Source: Mycteria americana (taxonomy: Eukaryota; Chordata; Aves; Ciconiiformes; Ciconiidae). Taken from it: 64,000 nucleotides of DNA. Within the stretch, counting starts at the first letter, position 1. Each line of letters begins with the position of its first letter. The stretch lies in NCBI RefSeq assembly GCF_035582795.1, contig NC_134367.1, positions 3,722,501-3,786,500 of the forward strand, written 5' to 3'. The position numbers and the translations under genes are program-made. Below, in pieces: positions 13,683 through 26,589 of the stretch. Under the pieces are notes generated by a model. The model was not told where the DNA came from. It saw only the letters and a program-made list of their open reading frames with translations, and did not search any database.

Positions 13683-16600
13683 AGACTCTCATAGGTTGGA
13701 TACACCTTCATCAGCTGGGGAAAAAAACACATTTTCTCATAAGAAAATAAAAATTAACCCTAAGTAGGAGGAATATTTTCCTTCCAAAAGTGTTGCCTCC
13801 TTCTGGGCTCCTTCTTGTCCATTAGGATGCTGCAGCCTCTGCAGCTCAACTGCTATAGGACTGTCCCTGGCACAATTTTGGCCGGGACCTACCAGCCCTC
13901 AACGCAGCACCTCCTCAGCACCGCTCAGGAGTCGGCATGGCCCAGAAACCGCTCCGAGCTGGCAGCCTGGAGGCAGCCACCCTCTCCCGAAAGCAAAGAA
14001 AGCTTAACACGATAGAAACAGCCACGCTATGCCGGCCCGTCTCAGGGCCAGAGGACAAATCCTGCCACTACTTAGCTCGCAAGTGGAGATGTGGCCATTG
14101 AGGGTGAGTTCCCAGCAGGCAAGACGAAGAGGACTCTACGCTTGATGAGTGCACGTGGTAGGATTTTGAGGATCTATTATTTGAGAGAGCAGAGGAAAGC
14201 AAAGGGACAGACCGACAGAGAGGCTCCTGTGTCATCCAAAAGCAGGCTGTACGAGATTTTGGGCTGCAGCATTTCCTGGCGTCAGTGGTACGATGTGTTT
14301 ACATCAACGCGTGACAGCGGAACAGGACTGATAAGGAATAAGGTAAGATGAAGCATTCGGAGAAAAGCACGTCCTTCACAAAAAGAAGGGTGCGAAAGTC
14401 TTATCGCGCTGCCTTTCGACACAGCCACGTGCCAATGCAAAAGCCTCAACCTCCAGCTCCCGCTCCGGGTCTCATGTACATGACTCGGCAAGGTGCCACT
14501 GCAGCTTTCCCCAAAGAAATAATTTCTTCCCCAGCCCAATCGTTACAAATGCTGGGATACAAAGCATTACGGCAACCTCTTCGCTATATCACCAGTCAAT
14601 GTGTCGGCGTGACAGCGTGTATACGGGGTGGCTTCACACCCCAACGTGAATTCACAGGTTCCCTGGGAGAGGATTCGTAGCCGTAAGTCTCCCGCAAGGG
14701 AGGAACAGATGCATTTCTGCAGTCAGTGCATCGAGAGTCATCGGTGCACACTGTTCCAAATTATTTCTATTCCTAATTAATATTCATAAACGAACCACAA
14801 TACTGCGCCTTCAATCAGCCGTCACACACCACCCACACTAGATGAAAGGACAACTACACGAGATAAGCAGTTTATTGGATCAAAAGTCCCCTTTAGATGA
14901 GAAGACAGCTATTGCAACAGCGTAAAACTGATAGCATCCCGTTGCGGGTGTACGCATGGAGGAAGTATCAGCAAATCTCCCTCTTTAAACCCGAGATTCA
15001 GCACAGAGAATGCACGATGCAATTATTATGTTAATTTATCTGCATTTTTCTGCCTGCTTGAGGCTTGAGCTGGAGGTAGGAACTTATGTTTGAAAAGCTG
15101 GTATTTTGTGTCACCAAAAATGGCTACTTCAAAAACCTCAATCGACACCCTATTACACCATTAGCGATTCAAGTTTAATTCCCTGTCCCTGTTGTCAGTA
15201 TCTCTGCCCCACCAGTCTCGAACAGTTTTGGGCGAGGACCTTGCCCTTCAGATTTTGCTTTTACTTGCATTTACATCTTGCTCAAGCAAGATCCAGAAAG
15301 AGCTTTTTCTTATCCTCCTCCTTTTGCTTTTACTTGCATTTACATCTTGCTCAAGCAAGATCCAGAAAGAGCTTTTTCTTATCCTCCTCCCCAAACTCAG
15401 CCTAGGTGGCAGAAATCAAGGATCTCATCCACCCACACAGAACATGGCCTGGGGATAAAAGACTGGATGCAGCTTTCAAGCACTAGCCCTGCGTGAACAA
15501 TAAATTAATTAAAAAGACACCTGACAAAATCACATCAAGCCCATGTACAGTGACGGAAAGCATTTAATCCATAACACTGCATTCCCCTCTCCACCAGATG
15601 GGAAACCAGTATTTCCCAGTGATAATGGCAAGATGGTTAAAACGAGCGGAGAAATGTTTATTGCCCACTGCTTTCCAGCGCCGTTCTGCTCCCCAGCCAC
15701 GAGGGACTGAAACGGTCTGCCCAAGAAAAAAACGTATTTACACCCATTGCCAGAAAGGGAAAGTATAAATATTTCCAAAGCTTTATGAAGGCTAGTACTT
15801 ACAGTCATGCTTTGAAAGGGAAAGAATAAAGCAAAATATTCAATTAGAAAAAATTACTATAATTGCAGGTTCTATTTTATCCCTCCATTAAAGCAATAAA
15901 GGGCCTCGAAATATTGCTGAGCTGGGATACAGAGCTTAGTGCTACTTAACATCTTAACACACATCCGGGGGGCTAATTTAATTTAGATCTGCATGAGGGT
16001 CTTCTCTCCTCCCTGGCCCCTATTGCCTCCCCCTACACCTCTTAAAATATGGCTGGATGTAAATGCATGCTTCTCCCCCACGCCAAGGGATGTATACACA
16101 GAGCTGAGGCTGGACATAAATTCTGACACATGCTAGCACACCTCCAAAGCCAAAGAGGACATGAAGCATATACATGCATAGCTCCACACATACAGATGCC
16201 CAGTTAAAACTCTGTGTGCCTGCACCTGAAAGCTCTGATGTCTGAATTATTATTTTTTTTATTGGAGGAAAACGTCCAATTTCTGCTCCCCGAACATCAA
16301 ACAAAATCCTCTTGGAAATGTAAAATCGTACCATTTTGCTCTAACAGCACATTAATCCCATGGGAAGAGATTTGCTATTGAAAGTCACTGAGCAAAGCAA
16401 TCGCCGAGGCTGAAGAAGGGGGCTCTTACTCCCAGCCCTGGCTCTCGCCACGCTTTCTCCACACTACAATGCTACAAGTCGCAGTTTTCTGAATATAACC
16501 TCATTCCTCCCTGAGACAGAAGATAAGTGAATCTTATTTTAGGAAGCCCTTCATCCTTTTAATTAAACAAATTAATATCACTTCTCCGTATCTCATAGCC

Positions 16601-18828
16601 TCTATTATCTTTTGTGAACTCCTACAATTCTGTTGTAAAGATATATTGAAAAAGCACTAATTGAGATAATCTCTGGAATTCAAGAGTTGGTATATTTTTA
16701 GCCATGTTTTAAAACTATTTTCCCTTTGTTTCTGGAATGCCTCCCATCCTTCCTCCCATGCCAGACTGTTTACATTATTTAAATGCCTTCTGCTTATACC
16801 ACTCTTTACAATTTTTACTTCAACAACATCGGCCTCCGTTGCTCTTTTTTCCCTCGCTTAGACATAACTGGGATGAATTCCAATCCCAAACTCAAAACCA
16901 CTCCTGGTGCTTTACTGCTGTCTTCTGTGTTTGGTACATCAGGCAACGCATTACTGCCAGTCCTGTCATCCAGGAGTGCCTGTGGGGGGGAACCAAGCAC
17001 GAAGAGTTAAACTGTCCTTCTTTTACAATAGAAACCGGGGAAATGGCGATTTTCCCAGACACTGGAATTCTCTGCAAACTCACAGGGATACTTGTCATCT
17101 CCCTGCTTTAGCAGACTAGCCTGAGCCACCCCACTGAAAGGATGGGGGAGCCCATCACCCCTTTATTTTTGTAGAGAGCTGTGAAGTCCAGTGCCCATCG
17201 TGCAAGCGGAAGCATAGCCCGGCACCCCTGCCCCACTGCTGCCCTATAGAAAACCCCATTGAGTGAGACCCGCGAGCTGAAGGAGGCTCCGGCGACCAGC
17301 CACTCTTCTCTGTCGCTTGGGTTTGATTTGCTTTTTCTGCAGGTTTAATTAGAAAGGTGATAAAGGCAGCTCCAGGTGCCATTGTGGTTCCTGAAGAGTT
17401 TTTAATAAGAGTTCTGCCAAATTAGTGGGGGTTTTACAGCAAATTTTTCCTGCATCAACATGACCTGCAAAGGTGGAAAGGGTGATATAGCACAACAGCC
17501 TATTGAGCTTTTCCAGCATAAGCGCAGGCCTCCGCAGTATTAATTTAAGCCTGTTCACAATAGACTTGTTTTTCTTAGTCCCCATTCACAGACTACCTAC
17601 GGCAGAGCACTAAGGCAGCGTTTATGATGCACTCACTCCTGGCTTAGTCCTATTTCCCGTGGGGTTTTGGGATGAGTGAGAACATGCCTATTCCCTCAAC
17701 CCACCCTGTGCAAAAGGGGATACAATACACAGGTATTTATTTGGGATGCAAAAATCCTCAACAGCCTCTGAAGCAGGTAAACCAAATCATCATAACGTGC
17801 AACCACGCAGGCAGAGTGGAGCAGAGGAAGAGGAGGCCCTTGAGATAAAGGCTCTCGGCTTGAATACAGGAGGTTTCAGAGAAGCTGCCAATTCTGCACA
17901 AGATCTTCTGTGCGGATGAAGTCACTTAAGGACAGACTGTGAATATTTCATAGGTGAACCTGAGCTCTCACAGATTTCAGAAGAAAGGAGGCGTGAGGAG
18001 AAGCACAGTCTTCAAGTCCCATTATAGTTTTGGGGACACATTTAAGATTGCCTTTAACTCTATTTTTTGTCTCTTGGCCAAGATCCGATTTTGCTGTAAC
18101 GTGGCTGCTGGTTCAGCTAGGGCTTCAAGACACTGATGGAAAGAATAACACACCCATTTACACTGAAATAACGAAAGCAGACAGACACATGCCATCCGAG
18201 CATGTGCATACTTTAAATGGAGTATTCAGTCCACAGGTCAGATTTGCCCAAGGGTGGACAAATTGCAACTCCTGAGACTCCTCCCGAGCAATGTAAACAT
18301 GGCTCCTACGCTACAGCAGTTACATATAGCCAAATGTAGGCTGAAAACTGGAATATAGGGTGGTGGGCAATACAAATTCCCAGAGCGGGGGGAGCTGCAA
18401 AAAAGATAAAAATAAAAATCCAGCCATGGGGAGCTGCAGTGGGCTGTTGCCAGCCGCCCTGGGACACAGCCAAATGCTCAGTCCCACAACCCAGGAGATT
18501 TTCAGAGCGTCTTTGACACTGTGGGCACCACCAGTCCCCAAGGACATGGGACATGCCTGTTGATCTACCCTGCAAAGATTGTGCTGTTCTGCTCCACAGG
18601 GTTAGAAATGCAAGGTGTTCCTCCCACCACCAGACTGCCACTAGGTTTGAGGATTTTCTAAAGATCCTTCTCCCCAGGAATGCTCTTTCCCCATTTTCTT
18701 GGGATCCAGTTTGGAAAAGCATCTGAGTGCCCTAAAGCAGCCATAGCAGACTAGGGTATCAGTCTGAATCCCAGCACATCAGAAGAAGGTGGGTCAATGA
18801 AGTAACAATATCTAGCACATGTTAAATC
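13683..18828. other. Gene-free intronic stretch
   Basis: No coding exon or RNA gene was recognised. The main structure is the 69-bp tandem duplication at 15,253. Other open frames are short and lack domains. Confidence 0.6.
15253..15390. repeat. Perfect 69-bp tandem duplication
   Basis: Positions 15,253-15,321 and 15,322-15,390 are identical over 69 bp, as far as I can read them by eye. Each copy carries the near-palindrome ATCTTGCTCAAGCAAGAT, which has 8-bp arms and a 2-nt centre. The period is a multiple of three, so frames stay open across it, but no coding role is evident. Identity suggests a recent duplication or an assembly duplication. Confidence 0.95.
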
Positions 18829-20373
18829 ACAGAATCATAGAATGGTTTGGGTTAGAAGGGACCTTAAAGATCATCTAGTTCCAACCCCCCTGCCATGGGC
18901 AGGGACACCTTCCACTAGACCAGGTCGCTCAAAGCCCCATCCAGCCTGGCCTTGAATGCTTCCAGGGATGGGGCATCCACAACTTCTCTGGGCAACCTCT
19001 TCCAGTGCCTCACCACCCTCAGAGTGAAGAGTTTCTTCCTTAGATCTAATCTAAATCTACCCTCTTTCAGTTTAAAGCCATTACCCCTTGTCCTACCACT
19101 ACATGCCCTTGTAAAAAGTCCCTCTCCAGCTTTCCTGTAGGCCCCTTCAGGTACTGGAAGGCTGCTATAAGGTGTCCCCACAGCCTTCTCTTCTCCAGGC
19201 TGAACAACCCCAACTTTCTCAGCCTTTCCTCATAGGAGAGGTGCTCCAGCCCTCTCATCCTCATGGCCCTCCTCTGGACTCACTGCAACAGGTCCATGTC
19301 CTTCTTATGTTGGGAGTCCCAGAGCTGGACGCAGTACTCCAGGTGGGGTCTCACCAGAGTGGAGCAGAGGGGAAGAACCACCTCCCTCAACCCGCTGGTC
19401 ACGCTGCGGGTGATGCAGCCCAGGATATGGTTGGCTTTCTGGGCTGCAAGCGCACACTGCCAGGTCGTGTTGAGCTTCTCATCAACCCAGACCCCCAAGT
19501 CCTTCTCCTCAGGGCTGCTCTCAATCCATTCTCTGCCCAGCCTGTATTTGTGCTTGGGATTGCCCCAACCCATGTGCAGGACCTTGCACTTGGCCTTCTT
19601 GAACTTCATGAGGTTCACACGGGCCCACCTCCCAAGCCTGTCAAGGTCCCTCTGGATGGCACCCCTTCCCTCCAGCATGTCGACCGCACCACTCAGCTTG
19701 GTGTCGTCGGCAAACTTGCTGAGGGTGCACTCAGTCCCCCTGTCCATGTCACCGACAAAGATGTTAAACAGTGCTGGTCCCAATACCGACCCCTGAGGAA
19801 TGCCGCTCGTCACTGGTCTCCACTTGGACATCGAGCCGTTGACCACAACTCTTTGAGTGTGACCACCCAGCCAATTCCTTATCCACAGAGTGGTCCATCC
19901 GTCAAATTCACGTCTCTCCAATTTAGAGACAAGGACGTCGTGTGGGACAGTATCAAATGCTTTGCACAAGTCCAGGTAGATGATGTCAGTTGCTCTTCCC
20001 TTACCCACCAATGCTGTAACCCCATTGTAAAAGGCCACCAAATTTGTCAGGCACAATTTGCTCTTAGTGAAGCCATGTTGGCTGTCACCAATAGCCTCCT
20101 CATTTTCCATGTGCCTTAGCATAGTTTCCAGGAGGATCTGCCCCACAATCTTGCCGGGCACAGAGGTGAGACTGACTGGCTTGTAGTTCCCCAGGTCTTC
20201 CTTTTTTCCCTTTTTAAAAATGGAGGTTATGTTTCCCCTTTTCCAGTCAGCAAGAACTTCACCACATGGCCACGACTTCTCACATATGATGGATAGTAGC
20301 TTAGCAACTTCATCCGCCAGTTCCCTCAGGACCCATGGATGCATCTCATCAGATCCCATGGACTTGTGCACCT
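18829..20373 (-). mobile_element. CR1 LINE, about 1.55 kb, 5'-truncated
   Basis: The 3' end lies at about 18,829, where the plus strand reads 'agaatcatagaatgg', the CR1 terminal signature reversed. The body encodes the C-terminal half of the CR1 ORF2 reverse transcriptase, and similarity stops at about 20,373, the 5' truncation point. I saw no clear flanking target duplication, which is usual for CR1. The orientation matches XKR6 transcription. The long surviving open frame suggests a relatively young insertion. Confidence 0.95.
18915..20371 (-). pseudogene. CR1 ORF2 reverse transcriptase fragment
   Basis: A continuous frame of 363 codons (19,280-20,371) encodes the palm and thumb of a non-LTR reverse transcriptase. 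Visible are the first catalytic block around residues 130-142 ([16 protein letters not shown]), the [11 protein letters not shown] block around 189-199, and the FADD catalytic motif around 220-223. After codon 363 a stop ends the frame. The remaining C-terminal CR1 protein continues in other frames to about 18,915, including the conserved RVVRHWKRLPREVV segment. The endonuclease domain and the start of the protein are lost by 5' truncation, so the fragment cannot support retrotransposition on its own. The first methionine at 20,371 is simply the first ATG after the truncation point, not a true start. Confidence 0.9.
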
Positions 20374-20880
20374 TGTTCTTTGCTTATACCTTTAATTACA
20401 ATTTAATTTTATCTCTAGCTATAGCAAAGCATTACTCTGATTCATAATTCCTCCTGCCTAAAAGCTTTCAGGTGTTAAAACACTGGCTTATGCTACTACT
20501 GATTTTCATGACAGCAAGGTGCTAAAAATCAAGTCAGGATTCAAGGGAAATAAAGCAAAATGAAAGTACAGGGAGAAGTTCTGTGAGGGATCCAGGCTTC
20601 TCCATAGGCTGACCTTCATTCCCCAAGGAAAATTACACATTTGACGTCCAATTTCTGTTCCTTGCAGTCTCAAGACAGTGAAAGCAGCTCTCCTCCAAAG
20701 AGATGCTTTATCACCATCAGTTCTACCTCCATCCTTTTCATTAAAGGAAATGCTCCCTGAATAACCTACATTTGTACTGAGAGGAGAACCACTGCAAGGA
20801 ATAAAGCTAGCTCAGTGCAGCTAAAGCAAAATGGAAGTGTCTAGAAAGGTGGAAAATAGAGAGCTTATAATTTTAACATT

Positions 20881-20902
20881 AAAAAAAAAAAAAAAAAAAA
20901 AA
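20881..20902. repeat. Poly(A) run of 22
   Basis: An uninterrupted run of A on the plus strand. No adjacent element body was recognised. Confidence 0.95.
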
Positions 20903-23310
20903 GGTGAGCCATCTTTCCTCCTTCCCTTGGCACCCTGCCTCCCCTCCACCAGGAAGAGCACTTTCAGGTTGCCACTGGCATTAGAGATAAAGCCACAGGG
21001 CACCTGGAATAAAAGGCACGACTGTCTTTCCTAGAGTTCAGCATGAAGCCTGAGCAACTGAAAAGGGACGTTCTGGTCAAAGACGAAGGGGGTAGCAGCA
21101 TTTAGGAAAGCAGCCTGCAACCTAACTTCAAAGCAGCCGTCTTCCCTAATAGCTTTCTGACTCCTGGAGATGGCCTCTCAAAAATACCTAGCACCAGTGT
21201 CCTCGCCTTGAAAGCCACAGAAACTTTATGCCGGTTTCAGTAAGAACAAAGTCAGGTCACCAAAGCATTTCTGCTTCCCTTTCCTCCTCCCCCCATACCA
21301 TGGTGGAGAGGTGACGAGCTGTTGTCACCACAGGACCACCTTACCCCCAGGGCACCTTGTGCCCACATGGCTCTTCCCCAACAGCATCCCTACGTCCAAG
21401 AGGAAACCAAACTCCAGTTTCTCCTCCAAATCCCGCTCACTCACTTACACAAATCCCACCACTCACCTGCAGAAACACCGAATTGCATGGGAAGGCGAGT
21501 TCCCACCAGGACAGGGCAGCACGTTATTTCTCCCAAGAAAAGGTTTGGAGAAAACTCTGCCCTCCCAAGGCTGGCACAGCAGATCTGCTTCAACATCTGT
21601 GGTTTGACCCCCTCTAGTGGGTAGCACTCAACAAGACACGGAGCCTCGCCACCACCGCGCATCCAATGGAGACCCTACTCAACTGACAAAGCCTTTTTTT
21701 CATGATTATGATGATGATGATTTTTTTTATTTTCCCACACACACAACCTACCTGCCTTGCACTTCAGATTCAATGTCTTTGGATCTCTACACCCGCAGCC
21801 CGGCACTTACAGAGATCCCGTAGAAAACTCTTAGAAATCGGGACAGCGCGTGTGAGGTTTTTGCAAGGGAGAACCACCTCGCTGGAAAAAAAAAAAGTTA
21901 TACCCCAGACCTGATTTTGTAGGGAGAACATATTTATCATCTATCCCAGAATGTCTTCCCTCTGCCAACTTGTCAAAAGCTGACAAAACTCCATACTATA
22001 AAAGCAAGCTGTTAAAACTTGGCTAAAGGGAAAAACTTAGCTGCCAGACAAGCTAACCAGAAAAAGCTGAAAAAAATATTCGAGTGTGCCAGGGAAGGCA
22101 GTAAATTTACAGAAAGGCTCTACAGAGCTGAACATCCCAAACCAAGACAACGAGGCAGTATTAGGTCAGCAGCTTCTCGTTCATCTGTCATTTGCCAAGC
22201 AGATGTCTTCAAGGGACTTGGGCAGATACCTTAAAAGCTGCAGCTGCCTGTATTTCTAAACTATCCAAAGTAGCATGTATCTAACTCACAGTTCATCCCA
22301 GAACAAAGTATTTTAGTAGAGCCTAAACCCACTCACCACGTAGTCATTAAATACCACATATTCCATTTAAACCCATTGATTCATCCTTCCACCTCCGGGC
22401 ATGCCGAAAGATGAACAACTCATAGATTTGGTCTTTCCACTAATAAACAAGATGTCAAGTCTTCGCCTAAATTTTAGGAATTTTTCTTCTAATCACACAC
22501 ATACACAAGGTGTTTTTAATGTCAAAACAGTGACAAGGGTTGTTCTGGTTTGTTTGGTTGTTTTTTTACAGAATGTTTTTCTTCTTAATATGTATTCAAA
22601 TCAGTTTTAAAAACAAAAGCCACAAACATATTACATTCAAGTCACGAAACTTACCGTTACTGACAGTTTAACAGACACAGAGCGATTTCCAGCTGATCAG
22701 CATTCATTTTAGCTCAAACTCCACATACTGCTAATCCAATGGAATCCAATAATGTTTTCTTTAATAGCACGCCACAACGCAAAGGATCATACTTTATACT
22801 CTAAACCTTGTGCTCCAGGACAGCAATCATGACCCACTAACCCACTTACAACAGAGGTTAAAGAAAGGTACGTCAGACACAGAAGTTATACTCTTAACTG
22901 CCGTTAATACAACTTGTGCAACTATTCAAGATACAGAAACTCCAAGTCAAAACTATTTCTCCTGAATTTACACAGCTGAATGGCTTCAGCGAAAGCAACA
23001 GCCCTGGCAAGCTCTGATGACCGACCCGCCTTCAGCCTATTTCCAGCAAAACCACAGCACTGCAACATCCCTCCTCAATGAACAGCCCTTCTGCAGCTTG
23101 CAGTGCAGCGGCTCAATAGGGAGCGTAATGTGCCCCAACTGGCATCCTTTACTTTTTGGACAGTCTGGCTGAATCGTTTTAGCCCTCAAGACAATCTAGG
23201 AGATATGAGATGAAAGGTGAAAATTGTAGATTTATAAAGGTAAAAACCCCAGGACCTGAGCTTTATCAGTGGGAATGCCATTTGAGATCACACGACTTCA
23301 AGCAACAATT

Positions 23311-23352
23311 AAAAAAATATATATATACACATATGTATACACACACACATGT
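23311..23352. repeat. Compound (TA)n/(CA)n microsatellite
   Basis: A short alternating purine-pyrimidine tract of mixed AT, TATG and AC dinucleotides in intronic sequence. Confidence 0.9.
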
Positions 23353-24486
23353 TTTTACAATGTATATGTATACTTTCTTTTCAACAGCCACTATAGACAG
23401 GCAGCATTAACACAGCTTTAGGTTCTCAGCTGAGCAAAAACACGACCCCAAAAACCCAGGAATACCATCAAGCCCCCCCTCAGCACTTGCACTGCCCCCC
23501 CAGCACTCCTGCCTGGACACGATTCACTCTCTGAATAGGACAACAGAGGACATGAACAGAAGACAAAGCCCCCACCCAGATTGCTCAAAACCAACAAGCT
23601 ACTTCTCCCACAATCCTGACAAAATGAAGAGACAAGCTTGCTAAAATAAGAGCCTGATGTATTTTTATATTTCTGCCATAAAATGTTATTTATTCATCAT
23701 CTTATTGGCAAGTCTTCCTAACATTTAATAAAAGAAGTCCCTACAGGAACTGTGTTATCCCCCAAATCAAAACACAGATTACCTAACGTTTACCAAGAAG
23801 CAAGCCCTCGGCAATTCAGGACGAAGATTTCTGTACAAGTCTAACCTGCCCCCTCTATTCTCTATGACTTCGCTTCCAGCTGCTGAGCAACAGCCACGAC
23901 AGCCTCTACATAACGTACAATCCCGATTACGCTCCATGCAGTCGCAGCACGTATCCATGATCATGCAGGAAACCAGGCTCGGTGCTTTATGCGCTGAACT
24001 TACACCATCCCTAGATTTTCCTCTTCCATCCTCACGTATAAACTTCTTACCAGCACAAAGCGATTTAGCTGCAGGCAAACACCGCTAAAACAGCGTTTTC
24101 CAGTATTAGTCCCATCACCGCATTCAAGATTAATTTTAATGGCGTTTGCAATAGCTATAGTGGGAATGTAAAAAGACACCCTCGTGGAGGCTAGCCCACT
24201 GATCCCACAAAGTTATTCTTGCTTTGGTCAGATACTGGGAGGCAGCTCCGCGCTGACCCTGCTGTTCAGCGTGCCTTAAAAAGCAGGAGCCGTGTGCTAG
24301 CAGGATTAGCGATCAACAGGAGAGAAAGCTCCCGTCTTTCACCTAACCTGATCCGGTCTGCAGAGCTCCTTTTCAGTCCCTTTCGGCAGTCCCAGCCCTG
24401 CACAACCTTGGCTGCAAACGTTTTTCCTCTGTGTTAACAGAGTGGGGAGAAGTCTGGGCAACTTGAGCTTTGCTTCTTCATATTAC

Positions 24487-24487
<1 letters not shown>

Positions 24488-24517
<30 letters not shown>
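24488..24517. repeat. Poly(A) run of about 30
   Basis: An uninterrupted A run on the plus strand. Its exact length is likely uncertain. No SINE or LINE body was recognised beside it. Confidence 0.95.
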
Positions 24518-24520
<3 letters not shown>

Positions 24521-26589
24521 CGCTTCCACATGCACTCCCTCTGTCTCTGCCGGCATCACTTCGGCATCCCCCTCCCCACCTTGTTCACTCAAGCATGCCA
24601 GGGCACAGGGTGTTTTTGCAAACCCCGGCTTTCACCATGGCTAATACACAATAATTTCTTTTGCCTGGCTCCAAGAAGGGAAAAATCCAACTTGCCAGAG
24701 GAGCATCTGCATTGAGAACTGCTTTTGCTGATGGGATCAGCACTCAGGAGTACCAGGGAAAGCAGGAGAAAGGGTCGCATACCAATTCATCATCCTCGCA
24801 TGCATCACCCACAGACATCCCCCTCCTGCCATCCCCCAGCCCAAATCTCGGCCGGGAAAAAAAAAAATAAAATGAAATAACCCCCCAAGCAGAAGTTGAG
24901 AACAAATGCGCTTTGAACGCTACACAAATGACATTGAAGATGCAGAAGAAATATGTATTTGCTGTTGCGCTGCACGATTTCATGGGCTTATTTCCTAGGT
25001 ATACATTTCACGCACCCTTCCCACACAGATCCCCTCCCCTCCACCCCCTCGGCTTCTTTAAAAAAAAAATTAAAAAAATAAAAATCTTTGATGTGTATAT
25101 TCATTTTATCTCCAGAGAGCGGTGTCCTCAGAAGAGGTGTCAAGGCCCTCCCCTGCCTCCACCCACGCACCCCTCCCCCAGGCTCAACCATGCTGTCTCC
25201 ATCTTAACTCCAGCCACTTCTTCACCGGTTTCATTAGGCAGCAGAGTTAACCCCTTCGGCTACCCAGATCTAGGGAAAAAAAAAAAAGCACCTCCCCATC
25301 AATCATCACTTTCCGCCTTAACCCTTCATCTTTTTTCTGATCCACACCCCAGCGAAAAATTCCTAAAATCCACCAGTGAGGTTATTTTTGCCCCATTAAT
25401 TCATCCGGGAAATACCACCGCAGGCATATTAACCCTTCCCGTGAGCCCCTCCAGCGCTTCCCACTGCTTCACCACAACATGCCATCTTCTCCCCCCTTAA
25501 AAAAATTCAGCGTCTTCTCCCTAAGGACCATTTTAAAAGCTGCAAAACCCAACCAACCCCATCCGCAGCCTCTTCCCTACAGTCTAACCCATCCGTGGGG
25601 TGGAGGGGTGCATCCACCACCCCGTGACACAACCCGGAGACTTCCCTCCACCCTCCATCACCCACACCTCACACCCCTTCCACCTTATTAACCCGCGTCC
25701 CATCTCAGAGGACGCTGGGCCACGCCGGGTCTTTACCGCTGTCCTTACAACACCCCTTTCGGTAAGACTGACATCTCTGTGGAAGTGTTTGCATCTACAG
25801 GCTTTCATCCCGGAGAATCCCTCCCTGCCTCCTCCCACATCTCTTTTTGGAGAGGATAACGCGATTTCCAGCTCACTCTGGAGGATGCTTTTTTATTCCC
25901 ACTGAGCCTGGGGTCGCTTCCCAGACCCCTCCTCTGGCCAGCATCTCCTCTACCCCAGGACCTCTCCTGCTGGAGGGGAACAGTCCCTGTCCCTGACCTT
26001 CAGCCTCACACCGGCAACCCCAATGCCGTCCCCACTCCCCTGAGGAGGTTTCTTCCTTCGCCAAAGCCACAGCCGAGGCATCACGCTGCGTTTTTCCACT
26101 CCCACAACCTGCTCCTTCAGTGCGGGGGGATCAGCGAGCCGGGGGGCTCCCCCTCTGCCGGGTGGGGAAAGGCTCTCGGGGATGGATGCGACCCTCACCA
26201 CCTCGTCCTCTACGGGGGGGTTGATCCACACCAGGAGGACACCAACCCTCTGGAAACAGCACATCTGCTATCTGCCCCCCCCGCAGACCCTCTCTGGAGC
26301 AGCCCCCCGCTTTCTGTGGGGGCCCTTCCTTGCCGCCCCCCCCGGCAAGCCCTCCCCAGGGCCACAGGACCTCCCTCTGCAGCGCTGCTGGTGCCAGGGT
26401 CACCCCCAGCCCCAGGCCTGCCTCCAGGCTGTCACCCGTGGGGTGTCCCCCTCCACTAGCTCCTCTCAGGAAGAGCAGCTCCATCACTCCCCCCATCCTG
26501 CCCCATGTCTGTGGGGTGGCAAAAGCCCACCCCGTCCCTTGAGGCACAACCTACAGCCCCACAGAGCTAGGACCCCTTCTACCCCCCAT

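Larger units (their letters stand above)
20374..26589. other. Gene-free intronic stretch, C-rich at its right end
   Basis: The left part is mixed-composition intron with poly(A) runs at 20,881 and 24,488 and a TA/CA microsatellite at 23,311. From about 24,990 to 26,590 the plus strand becomes pyrimidine-rich, with many C runs, so the XKR6 pre-mRNA would be G-rich here. The open frames look compositional and none shows a recognisable domain. Confidence 0.6.

Noticed and set aside
19172-20119. A 315-codon plus-strand frame
   Set aside because: It is the antisense shadow of the CR1 reverse-transcriptase frame.
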